Assembly: GCA_021399435.1 (NCBI GenBank)
Contig: JAJTUP010000026.1
Span: forward strand, 1-64,000
Length of the DNA: 64,000 bases
Reading direction: 5' to 3'
Origin: Diaporthe sp. PMI_573
Taxonomy: Eukaryota > Ascomycota > Sordariomycetes > Diaporthales > Diaporthaceae
Shown: piece by piece, positions 12,181-22,554 of the stretch
How the letters are laid out: each line of letters opens with the position of its first letter
Position numbering within the stretch: the first letter of the stretch is position 1
The notes under the pieces: model-generated
The model's input: only the letters and a program-made list of their open reading frames with translations
Told to the model about the DNA's origin: nothing
Databases searched by the model: none
Translations under genes and position numbers: made by a program

Positions 12181-13331
12181 AACTAGAGCCGGAAGTAAAG
12201 GAGGAGACAATCAAGGTCCGAGATACCTTCACAATCACCAGCAAAATCACCACAAAGTAGGGTAAAAGACATATCAAGATTAATCTAGACACGTAGACAC
12301 AAGTAGACTTAGTTAACATTTTATTTATCAAGAAGTTTAGTCTTAAATTATCCACAAAGTCATTAGTACCAGTAGTAGGAATCCAAGAAGCCATAGTTTC
12401 CACCTATAATATTTATCAAGTACCTTTATTACTTAAAGATCATTTTAGAAATCAGAGGAAGGAGACACGAGATTATATCACAATTAAAAGAAAGCATTTA
12501 GAATCTATTTTACTATTAGGTACCCCAGGTTTAAAACACTTCCAAGTCAGGCTAGAAAGTCATCCAAAGGATTAGTAGCTTCAACAAGATAAAATTTACA
12601 TAGTACAACAAACTACAAAGTCCTTTTTAAGGAATCAAGGGAAGATCTCCTACTATTACACAATCTTTTCTACAGCTAAACCTTTTAACCTAGTAGGGCA
12701 AGAGGATTAATAGGAGCCCCAGGGGATAGACAAAGGGGAGAAGCTACCCCTAGATCTATCTCAAATACACCCACGATTAAAAGGGCTGGAGGAATTTTTT
12801 ATCAAGGCCAGGGCAAAGGAGTTACCACCAAGAAGAAGGGCTAATCACGTAATAGAGTTAAAAAAGGGGACTTCGCCCCCTTTTCTTCCCCTACACCCAC
12901 TCTTATCAGAGGAGCTCAAGGTCTTAAAGGAATAGATCAAAGAGAGTCTAAAGTTAGGGCAGATCACCCCTAGCAAGAGTCCCACAGGCACGCCAATCTT
13001 GTTTACTCTAAAAAAGAATGGAACCCTTCAACTTTACATTAACTACAGGGCCCTAAACGAGATAACGATAAAAAATCAGTACCCCTTACTATTAGTTTCA
13101 GAGATTTTAAATCAATTATCAAGTATATAGTTTTTCTCTAAGATTAATTTAACAGATACATACCATCAGATTCATATCCAAGAGGGTAATAAATAGAAGA
13201 CTACCTTTCATACTTATTACAGATATTATAAATTCAGGGTAGTATTATTTAGATTAACCAACACACCCACTATATTTTAATCTTTTATTACTAAGGTTTT
13301 AGGAGATTGTATCAATATCTATATAATTATT

Positions 13332-13343
13332 TACCTAGATAAT
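13332..13343 (+). other. RT catalytic box of Gypsy-2, YLDN instead of YLDD
   Basis: The codons are TAC CTA GAT AAT. The second of the two metal-binding Asp is Asn. One G-to-A change at a TpG dinucleotide explains it. Loss of this residue abolishes RT activity in characterised enzymes. Confidence 0.85.
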
Positions 13344-13599
13344 ATTTTAATTTTCTCAAGAAGTAAGGAGGAGCATAAGAAGCATATATAAATAATTGTG
13401 GACTACTTGTTAACGGCAGATTTATATAGCAACATTAAGAAGTATAGCTTCTTTCAAGAGGAGATTAAGTTTCTAGGATTTTTAGTTAAGAGGAAAGGAG
13501 TCTAAATAGACCCCAACAAGATTAAGACTATTTAAAAATAGCTTATACTAATAACCTACCACGACATCTAAGTCTTTCTAGGTTTTTACAACTTCTATC

Positions 13600-14133
13600 T
13601 ATGAAGGTTGGTGGATCGAATGGGAGTCAGGTAGCAGTAGGGTGCACTGAGGTCTTGTTGGGACGATTGAGAATGGTTCGGACAACTTTGCATTGAATTT
13701 GAGTGGGCTTCTGTCAGCCCTCCTCACAGTCCCTCCGACATCGTCTCAACCCTGGGCACGCTGTGGTTGGCTCTGGTGCGCAGATAGGGAGGCCGGAAAA
13801 TTCGGCCCTCGGACCCACCATCTTTAGCTTTAAATAACCAGCCAACCCTAACCCTGACAGTAACCAAACTAAATACAGATAAACTTCAGAAATCAGGCTA
13901 TCTAATGAACTAGGTTACATGCTTTTTGGGTAAGAAATAAGGGGAATGCAGAGGTTCGAAGTTAGGGTCTTACAATAGCCCAAAAAATCGACTCACGGCC
14001 ACCAAACTCATCTGCCGGCGCGCACGCCACATAGGCACTTAGCCGAAAAAGTGCCAAGTCTAGGGTAACTCCCTACGTGAAGTCTAGGGTAACCCCTTAC
14101 GTGCAGCGCCCACACAAGCGTTTCCGTTTAACA
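13600..14133. mobile_element. 534-bp GC-normal insertion in Gypsy-2 pol (possible solo LTR)
   Basis: The pol frame breaks after the codons for N-F-Y at 13599 and resumes at 14139 with the expected RFIRDYS. CTATC at 13595-13599 is repeated at 14134-14138, a 5-bp target duplication. The insert starts TATGAAGG and ends TTTAACA, so it lacks a perfect TG start. It has no coding capacity that I can see. Near its right end it holds a short tandem duplication of AAGTCTAGGGTAAC plus a CCTACGTG-like tail (about 14055-14103). Base composition is much less AT-rich than the host element. Length, ending and target duplication fit a solo LTR; a MITE or SINE is possible. Confidence 0.65.
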
Positions 14134-16390
14134 CTATCAAAGGTTCATCAGAGATTACTCGAGAATTACATAACTACTTAATGAATAACTAAAGGGTATG
14201 AAACATAGCTAAAAGCCAGGGGGAATTAATCTCTTTACCCTAGAAAATGCTGAGACACGAAAGGCTTTCGAAGAGCTTAAGACGAGGTTCTAACAAGCAC
14301 CTCTTCTCCAACACTATAACCCTATACTTCCCACTCAAATTAAGTATAATACATTAGACAGAGCTACCACATCAGTAATCTCATAGTAACATCACTATAA
14401 GGATAAATCTCTATAGCATCCAATTACTTTCTAGTTAAAGAAATTCTCAGGAGCTAAGCTAAATTGAACGACCTATAACAAGGAGCTAAGTACTATTATT
14501 AAGAGTTTCAAGTACTAGCGACAGTACCTCAAAGGGGTACAAGAACCAGTTACAGTACTCTCTAATCACAATAACCTCCGTAACTTTATAAAACAAAAAG
14601 AGCTAACCTAGAAACAGGTTTAATAGCTTATATATTTAGCAGGATTCGATTTTACTATCAAACACCACTCCAGGAAGACAAACCCAGCAGATAGCCCATC
14701 AAGAAGGCCTAACTACATGTTAGAAGAAAAGCCTCTGAATTTAAGTTAGATACCAACTCTAGAATTAAAGATAGTTATAGCCATCAAGAAGGACTTACAA
14801 TCCTATCCAGAAGACCAACAACAGGCCTAATTTAAGGCTACAGTCAGAAGTACTAAAGTATAAGAGGTCTCAAAAGTCGATTCCTCCCTAATAGAGCGTT
14901 AGCTCAAGTCTACGGCTCCCCTACAAGGGCAGTTCATAACAAGAGTCCGGGCCCGGGTACACATATACGACGCAGGCATAATACACCAAGGGCCCTACTC
15001 TCCACTATTAGACTTAATACACAAAGCCCAAGGGGAAGACCCTACGATCCAGACTATAATCAAAAGGATTCAATCCTTAAATAGGGCTATTTCGGATAGC
15101 TCTAGTTATAAGTTCCAAGACAGACTACTTTACCAAAAGAAACACATATATATACCAGAACAAGAGGCCTTAAGACAGGAGATCCTACAAACCTACTATG
15201 ATGAGCCGCTAAGCAGTCACTAGGGGCAGACAAGGACACGAATCCTAGTCAAAAGACACTTTTACTAGCCAGGCTTGAGGGCCTCTGTCGCAGATTACAT
15301 ACGCTCTTACACAACGTACCAATACATATCTACACCACACCATCGCCCGTATGGAGAGCTCGCTTCATTACCAATTCCATCAGACCCCATACAAGAACTT
15401 AGTATAGATTTTATCACTAGGCTTCCGACTACCATTATAGATAGCAAGAAAGTAGATATAATCTTAGTAATCATAGATCGATTTACCAAGATGAGTTTCT
15501 TCTTTCTAGTAAATATAATAATTAATACTACAGAACTAGGTAAGATCTTCTACAAGGAGATTAAGTACAAATAGGGGCCACCAAGAGGACTTGTAACCAA
15601 CAGAGGCACAATCTTTACCAGCAGGTTTTGAAAAACCCTTTACCAACTAAGTAGGATTAAGAACCAATTCACCACCACATACCACCCACAGGATAATAGG
15701 CAAACGGAGAGAATGAACTAGACCCTAGAACAATACCTAAGGGTATTTATAATAGAAAACACTTGGAACTAGCCAAATCTACTTCATACTACATTCTTCA
15801 CATACAATTCAGCACAAAATACCACAATCAAGATAAGCCTATTCAAAGCTCTTTTTAGCTACAAACCATCCTTTACCATTCCTTACAACCAATAGCCCAC
15901 TAAAGACAGTGTTCCGAGGAGAGAGGCACTAGCAGCTAAGGAGCAATTAGAGAAACTCCAGCGAATTTAGACAGATTATAAGGAAAACTAGAAACATACA
16001 GCCAAGATACAAGCCTAAAACTATAATAAATAGCATTAGCCTAAACAGTTCAAGATCAGCAAATAAGTATTACTAACAACCAAGCATCTATACCTAAAAG
16101 ACAAAAAACTTGTTCTACGAAGGGTCAGCCCATTCAAGATTCTATCCCAAACAAGTAAGCAGGCTTATAGCCTAGCCCTCCCAGAGAAGTACTCACGAAT
16201 ACACTACATACACCATGTAAGCTAACTAGAGCCCTAGGTAGCGAGAAACCTAAAGGACCTAACAGAAGACATCTTAGGCCTACTAGACTTAGAGGATAAG
16301 CAAGCTAAATAGGAGCTAGAAGAGATCCAAGACCACCAGGAAATCAGGAATACTATATATTACCTAATAAAGTAAAAAGGATAGCCCAGT

Positions 16391-17610
16391 AAATATAACT
16401 CATAAGTACTAGAAGACAAGATGTCAGTAGATGAAACCATTACAAGGTACTAGAAAGGGAGAGGAATAAAGCAAAGCTGGAAAAGGGCCTAAGATCAGGC
16501 TAGCAAGGACTACAGGAAGTAGCTATAATATAAGTAATAACTAGCTACTAAACTCAAGGATGTTTTGATAAGTACTAAATAACTAGCTAATGAACTCGAG
16601 GATGTTTTGATAAGTACTAAATGAATAGCTAATAAACTTAAGGATGTATCAATGAGTACCTAATAAGTTTTCAAGGACATTAATACTAACCTAAGGAATG
16701 CTAGATAGGTTTTTAATTAAACAAAGGCTAGAGAGAGGCTATAGGATATATTATGAACGAAAAGGGGATTTTGGAAATCAATATAATTAAATTAAGAATA
16801 AATAACCTTAGAGAGGTCTAGGTCTAGGGGAACTAGAAGGGTCCCCAAGAAAGCAACGCAAGGGTATTATTATCCCCACTCCAAAAAACCAAACCCTCTT
16901 TACTAGCATAAATCACCAAGCCACTATATCCCCTAGCAATTATAGGGGGAGAGCCATCTACATCCTATATATTATTTCCTATAATAGTAGCAGGAAACCC
17001 TCCAGCTAGGCTCCAAAAGCATTATCCATAACCCACAAAACCTCCAAGAGAAACCCCTGAACCAATCCATACCAGACCGGAAATCCATTATCAGCCAGAA
17101 CTATACATAGCATATTATGACAAGTATTAACCAAGTCCCTTAAGACCTTCTCATAAAGATCACCTACCAAGTTAGCTATTCCAAACTATACCAGGTAAAG
17201 CAGGTATAAATTAGCCAGGGCTTATGACTAAAAGACACTAGCTTCCATAATAGCTAATTCCTGAATAGATTAGTATATAATGTTATCTCGAAGTATAGTA
17301 GACTTATATTTATAACCTTAATCAATTTCTTCTCCTTACCTCCCCATAAACTACCCTTATACTTTAGATTCTCCACCATCTTTCAAAACGCTAGAGTACT
17401 ACTAGGACTATTCATAGACAGGTTCATTAGAGTTTAAGCTAGGCAAAGCTACAAGACTGATAGCTAGTTCTCCTATACTATTAATAGTACAGGATCTACA
17501 GCCTGGGCAATTCCCTACAAAAGGGCTCTTGCAAGGTAAAGGTTAGTAATTAATCTAACAATTAAAGGATTACCCTAGGATAGTTAACTAAAGTAAAATA
17601 AATAGAGGGG
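16391..17610 (+). pseudogene. C-terminal extension of Gypsy-2 pol, unrecognised
   Basis: The pol frame continues past the chromodomain-like segment for about 400 codons without a frameshift. It is broken only by stops, nearly all TAG or TAA and explicable as mutated CAG, CAA or TGG. It begins with a basic, Gln/Lys-rich stretch and three 14-residue repeats (LKDVLISTK-type, 16542-16667). Basic Arg/Ser text follows, then a longer region with hydrophobic segments near 17.3-17.4 kb. I recognise no domain. Typical Gypsy pol ends near the chromodomain. It may be an extra protein domain or a fused third frame. Confidence 0.5.
16542..16667 (+). repeat. Three 42-bp in-frame tandem repeats
   Basis: Units are 16542-16583, 16584-16625 and 16626-16667. 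Each starts TAGCTA and encodes a 14-residue unit with the core LKDVLISTK or LEDVLISTK. The first two are nearly identical and the third is more diverged. Confidence 0.85.
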
Positions 17611-18068
17611 AGAATACTTACTATTACGTAGGGCAAGTAATACTTCTTAATACATTAGTTATACCAAAAGCTTCCTAAATTAGTTACTATATAGGATATA
17701 TCCTCCTATAAAGAGGGTAGATTTCCCTCTATATACTTCAAGAAGCTATACATATAGGCCTTGTAGGGAGCTTAAGACTAGATCACCTAGCTCTAGGACT
17801 ATACTCTCTTGTCTTGCCTAGATAGGTTGCGCAAGGTTTAGATAACATCCATAGGGCTAGTAGAGACGTGCTACTAGCTGGGGGGCATCGTGTGTTTGAT
17901 GGCCTTGGTAGGCACGTGTGACTATATAAACTCCGTGGTTAAGGTACGTAGATTCCAGGGGGTTTAAGGTACTTTCAGGGGCCTACTCTTTCTCAGATCC
18001 TCTAACAAGGAGGTAATACTTGCTATTATCTCACGATAAGTTCAAGGGGTTCGCGGAGCAGGGGCATA

Positions 18069-18482
18069 CTACTTACTAGCTACCTTAAAGGACCTACCTT
18101 GAGTTACTATTAAGGTATTACTTAGTTTAGAGGAGGACAGCTCTATAGAGGAAGTAGTGGCAAGAGATTCGAGAATGGGACTAGCACAATCACTACTAGT
18201 TTCCTTGGGATTCGAACCTGATAAGGCAGGGCACCCTTTAGATAGGCTACCCAAGCTTTATATAGGGGACGAGTACAAGGAGTCTAAAAGGGTAAAAGAG
18301 TCAGGAGAAGAAGAACGAAAGGAAGAAGGAGCTATGTACCTACGAAGGGCCTATAAAGTAGAGCAAGTAATACCTAATAAAGATACCCATGACTTAGTCT
18401 AATCACGAGACCCCTTAGGAGAGGAAGACTCCCTTGCTAGCTAACAGTCAGGCAAGAAGCTACGGAAAGACGAGTTAGACAT
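18069..18482 (-). pseudogene. Opposite-strand Ser-rich reading frame inside Gypsy-2
   Basis: On the minus strand a frame runs from an ATG at 18482 to a TAG at 18069, 138 codons, interrupted by about five TAG/TAA stops. The text is protein-like and Ser-rich (SPILESLATTSSIELSSSKL near the end). It begins about 330 bp from the 3' LTR and points into the element, in the same arrangement as the opposite-strand frame of Gypsy-1, though I see no sequence similarity between the two. The plus-strand frame at 18157-18402 is the shadow of this region. Function is unknown. Confidence 0.45.
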
Positions 18483-18809
18483 AGTAATGATGATAATAAT
18501 GAAGTTAAGAAAAAATATATTTAAAAGTAGCCTGAAGAGAGGAAGAAAAGAAGCTACTGCGAGAGCTTTAAGTAGGTTGTAGGTTAGAGGGCGAGAGAGG
18601 TCGAAAATAGTTACGAAGGCAAGCTATTTAAACCACGCTGCCTGAACTATATGCTACTTGCCTAGGCCGTGCGGCATTGAAGGAAGTGTAAATGAACTCG
18701 GAAGGTCTAGTAAGTTACTAGAGTTAGTGACCTGAAAGCTATAATAAAAACCGGCCTGAATACTATACAAAAGCGGCCCGAGGACGGGCCTCTAGGGGGA
18801 AGGTACAAT

Positions 18810-19021
18810 TGTAACGACTGGTAACGACCGGGTAGATCGGGCGAAAGCTACGTGGAAGCCACGGCGTGGCCCCTGCGAGGGCCCCCTTAAAAGGGGCCCG
18901 AAGCCCTCACGTCTTAGACTGGAGGGGGCAAGAATTAGTCTTGTACCAGACCTACACCTAATATACGTGCTGGCCTTCCCTACTTCACCTGCTCATCGTG
19001 CCTAGTGCATAGCCCATTACA
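18810..19021 (+). repeat. Gypsy-2 3' LTR
   Basis: This is the 212-bp partner of 10741-10952, preceded by a purine-rich tract (AGGGGGAAGG) that would serve plus-strand priming. It is followed by GTAGG, the target duplication. Confidence 0.95.
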
Positions 19022-20805
19022 GTAGGCATACCTTTAGCGTCCTCTATACCAGCCAAGAAGGCATCAACTTTGCTGCTATAGGTAGCCTCTTAGGCATACT
19101 TGTAAGCCATTAGGAACTAATGATAGGTATGCTAATATTCTTTAGTTATATAGTTAGTAGACTAATAACCTTCTTTACTACACATAAAGCAACATTTCTT
19201 AGTTAAGTCTAGTAGTTAAGGGGCTCCCTACTATAGTAGTAGTAGGTATATAGTAGCCCTTCTAGGGGCACTATAACTACTCTACTTATTATTAGTATAG
19301 TAGTAATTAAGATAGTAAGTCTTATCATTACCTTTAGTAGTAAATAGGCCAGGACTAGTAAGAAAGTACTAGGAAGGCTGCTTATACTTTAGACTTAGAT
19401 TAAGAGAGGTATGGAGGTCTTGAAATAACTTCTTATATAGGGCCGAGGGCGTAAATAGTACATATTTAAAGTCTAGTATACCCTTGTAGGCGCGAAGAAC
19501 GGTTATTTTAAGAGTATTATCACCCTTATAGCCATGGCTAAGTACTTATTAATATAGCTAAAGCTTATCTAGTAGGGCTTGTAGTACTTCCTATAGGTTC
19601 TTCTTAGTATTTTTAGGGTCTTTATACATATTAGAGAAGATTAGGCTAGTCTAGTTACTAAAGTACTACTAATAGTTAGTATTAATATTAAAATAAATCT
19701 TTAGCTTAGTATATACCTAGGCAAAGCTATTATTAACACTAATATATATAAGATAGTACTTTTTAGTACAGCTAGTGAGAATCTAGGGAAGTAGGGTATA
19801 AAATTAGCTAGGGTTAACCTTATTAAAGTAGTAGATATTTAAAAACACCTTAATTTTATTATCTAAGAGGTTATATAGGTTACTACTCTATTTCTATGCT
19901 GGGTCCTAGCTTTTAAGGAAGCAAGCTATCTATTCTGGCTCTATTTAAATGTTGGGTACGTGGTAAGGAGGGAGGCCCTGGTAGTTATTCTATAGTTGGG
20001 GCTAATGGTGGTATGGTATTAGTGTCTAGGCTGGGTATTCTTCCTAGGGGTTGTATAGAGCCTTGGGCTAAAGAGGGTTGTTCTGGGTATATAGGGTCTC
20101 TGGGGCATGTAATGCCTGTCGGCTTGCTGGGCCTGGAGTAACGTTTTGCCAGGCAACTACCAGGCCTGGTGTAGTTGGGGGTAGCTGGGTTGGTCGTTTT
20201 ATTGACTCGATGATAGTGGTAGGGAAAGAGGTACCGCCTGGGGTAGAAGGAACGGGTGTTTGTATATTCCTTCTGGGCGGTCTTTGAAATTGTTGTGCTA
20301 TTTTCGACTTGGGTGTAAATTTAACCTCATGGGCTTTGTCTTCTGGCCACTCGGGGTAATAGTCTTCTTTAAGGAGGGTAAATAGTTGGTTGGTAACATG
20401 GGTGCTCCTTACATTACTGGTATAGATACTATGGGCCTAGAAAAAGTACTAGAGCTTTAATTGCTAGCGGCTCTTGGTGACTTTAAAGCTATCGAGAGTC
20501 TACCCCTTAAAGTAGGTTTAATACTTGCTAAGAAGTTTGTTGTTAATAGCGTGAATTTTCCGTAGCTTGTCTAGTGCCCTAAGCAGGTATGTCGTCATCC
20601 AGGTAGGGTTTTAGCTTAAAGGGTTACTCGGGGCTTTCTATCGGGAGTGGTCAACACGGGCCTAGCTTATTGCTAAGACTGTGTATTGTTGGTAAAGGGT
20701 ATTAAGGTGGGCCTTAAGGAGGTCTGCGTAGTCCTACTCCCTAGCTGGGGTGGTGCCTGCTGCCGGGGGCATAGTGGTTGACAAAAAAGAAGCAGTCTCG
20801 GCCAT
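19022..20805 (-). mobile_element. Copia-type element, gag-side segment (RIP-degraded)
   Basis: An ATG at 20805 on the minus strand opens a frame beginning MAETASFLSTTMPPAAGTTP, followed by a helical, Lys/Leu-rich region with scattered TAG stops. It runs toward 19022, where Gypsy-2 interrupts it, and the protease-integrase-RT segment resumes at 10740. It is therefore the gag half of the same element. RIP-type decay is milder near the start codon and heavier inward. Confidence 0.7.
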
Positions 20806-22554
20806 TGCCTATTATTCACAGGCCAGCCGTGAAAATCTAAATCCAGGATACTAACTAACTAATCTAACTCGTATCTTCGTGGTCGCCCTTCCCACGGTCA
20901 GGCGAAGAAAAAGGGGAGGACCAGCCACCGTAGGTATAGTTCCTGTTATGGTTAAGAATGGCTATTTCGGCCTACCGAAGAAGGAGGACCACCAGAAGAA
21001 GGACCAGCAGAAGAAGGAGGAGGAGGACTAGTCGCCACGATATTCGCGCTTTTTCAGTAGGTGGTTTGTTTGTTTACTTCCGGGAGACCAGAAGAAGGAG
21101 GAGAAGGCAAAGGCAAACAAGCCAAAGGCAAAGAAGGCAGAGGGGCCGCCGCTGCCGTAGTTGGCGACGTCGGCTTTGACGTGAGTAGTGGTGACGAGAG
21201 CCGGCATGCCGTTGTCCGTGGTAACCAGGCAAGCGGCAATAGTGGTGCCGGCGGAAGGTAGGGGCGCCGTTGTTTGCGGCGACTAGGCAAGCGGTGGTGG
21301 TGACGAGAACCAGTATACTGCTGTAATGGCAAGCGGCGAAGAGATCTAGATGAGAGAGAGAAAGAGAGAGAGACACTGTTGCCTGCTGCTACTAAATAGC
21401 GGTAATGGTGCTGGGGCAGGGGCGTCGTTGTTAGCAGCGACGAGGTAGCCGTAGCCTTCCCGGTGGCCTCGGATCTGCAGAAAAGAGGGTATCGTGATAC
21501 TCACTGCTACGGCTTATGACCGGCACAAGAACCATTTACCTGCAGGTGGTAGTTATCGGCAAACGGCACCTATTACTGCATAGTCTGACGGGTAGAGTTG
21601 CTCTTTTGAGTGGTTATCTTGGTTATACACCGCTAAAATGCAACAAAAGAGGGGTAGGTGAGGGTTTTGGCGTTCCGGGCACGGTTTTGGGTGTTCCGAG
21701 CGGCTGTGCCAAGCGGCCAAAGGAGCGTAAGGGGGCCCGGGCAAGAGGTTTGTGTGTAAACGGTAGGGTAAGTGCTTGAGGTCAGCACCTGCCCTGCCGG
21801 CAGTTGTTTAGGTGGCAAGAAGGCTACTGTCTGGTGAGAAGCCCTTTTGTAGAAGAAGGGGAAGGGGCAAAGAATGAGGTCGGTGAGGGTGTTCTTTGCT
21901 TGAGGGAAGGGTATGGTGATGGTGTAGGGAAGGCGCGATGGTGTGTACCGCTAAACAGTCGGTTCTTCACGTAGAAGGTCGTCGTTGGCACAGACGGGTT
22001 CATACGGGCGGCGGTTGTCTTCTCGTAATACTTCTCGTGACGCAGAGCCTGGCTGTATCCGGGGGTTCGTCAGAAGAAGGAACTTCTGGTCTTCAGCGGC
22101 TGGATCTCCTGGGGTACTAGCAACGACGACTGCCTGGTCTGGTTACCGGTCAGTAGTGGCTGCTTCCTTTCGATTGTATAGCGTAGATATCGTGGTCTGC
22201 TTTGTCGGCTGTTGACTGCTTGCTGGCTGACAAGGTCGGCGAAGGTCTGGCGATGGATCTACCTCTTCGGACCTAGCTGTCAGGAACTAACAATGTTAAT
22301 CACTAATTAGTGTTGGTACGGCCCTGATGCCTTAGGTTAGGGGGTCTTTGCACGTGCAAATAGGGGCGAGCAAAAGGAACCACCGTACGTGTCTGGGTAC
22401 GGGTTTGAATTCTTGCTACAGAAAGAAGAAAGGAAGTTATCGCCATTGTGGGCGCCGAAGCACTTGGTGTAGTGGCCAGCCCTCTGCTGACTAAGCCAGA
22501 CCGGCCCTTCTGATTGGCCACAGCCGGGCCGGGCGTGCGGTCCCTTCAACGGTC
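20806..22554. other. GC-rich low-complexity region, probable 5' leader or LTR of the copia element
   Basis: Composition changes sharply here from AT-rich to balanced or GC-rich. The stretch holds purine-rich runs (GAAGGAGGAG, 20.97-21.13 kb) and diverged direct repeats around GGTGACGAGA (about 21.19 and 21.30 kb) and CAAGCGG words. On the minus strand a candidate element end reads TGTTAGTTCC at 22292. If that is the copia LTR start, the LTR and leader lie between 20806 and 22292, but the partner LTR is outside the window. I see no convincing gene; the open frames are repetitive Arg/Ser/Pro text. From 22293 to 22554 nothing is recognisable. Confidence 0.4.

Larger units (their letters stand above)
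12181..16390 (+). pseudogene. Gypsy-2 pol relic: protease, RT, RNase H, integrase, chromodomain-like end
   Basis: Protease-type sequence lies near 12.26-12.56 kb. RT follows with LQLYINYRALNEITIKNQYP at about 13.03 kb and the catalytic box YLDN at 13332-13343. RNase H runs from about 14.15 kb after the insertion at 13600-14133. The integrase core is clear: SIDFITRLP near 15.40 kb keeps the first Asp, the second Asp reads Asn at 15599-15601 (LVTNRGTIF), and the Glu is kept in HPQDNRQTER. A chromodomain-like segment (YYLIK then KG) ends the usual pol at about 16.39 kb. All stops look RIP-derived, and the frame otherwise holds. Confidence 0.85.
10741..19021 (+). mobile_element. Gypsy-2: complete, RIP-inactivated Ty3/Gypsy LTR retrotransposon
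   Basis: The element spans 8281 bp between two 212-bp LTRs (10741-10952 and 18810-19021) and is flanked by GTAGG duplications. On the plus strand, gag (about 10.96-12.2 kb) is followed by protease, RT, RNase H, integrase and a chromodomain-like segment (to about 16.4 kb). The frame then continues through an unexplained extension (to about 17.6 kb). An opposite-strand frame lies at 18069-18482. A 534-bp insertion interrupts pol at 13600-14133. Nearly all stops are TAG or TAA. The RT box reads YLDN and the second integrase Asp reads Asn, so the copy is dead. Confidence 0.94.

Noticed and set aside
20958..21376. Arg-rich and Leu-rich frames around 21 kb
   Set aside because: These are translations of purine-rich low-complexity DNA in several frames, without protein-like patterns.
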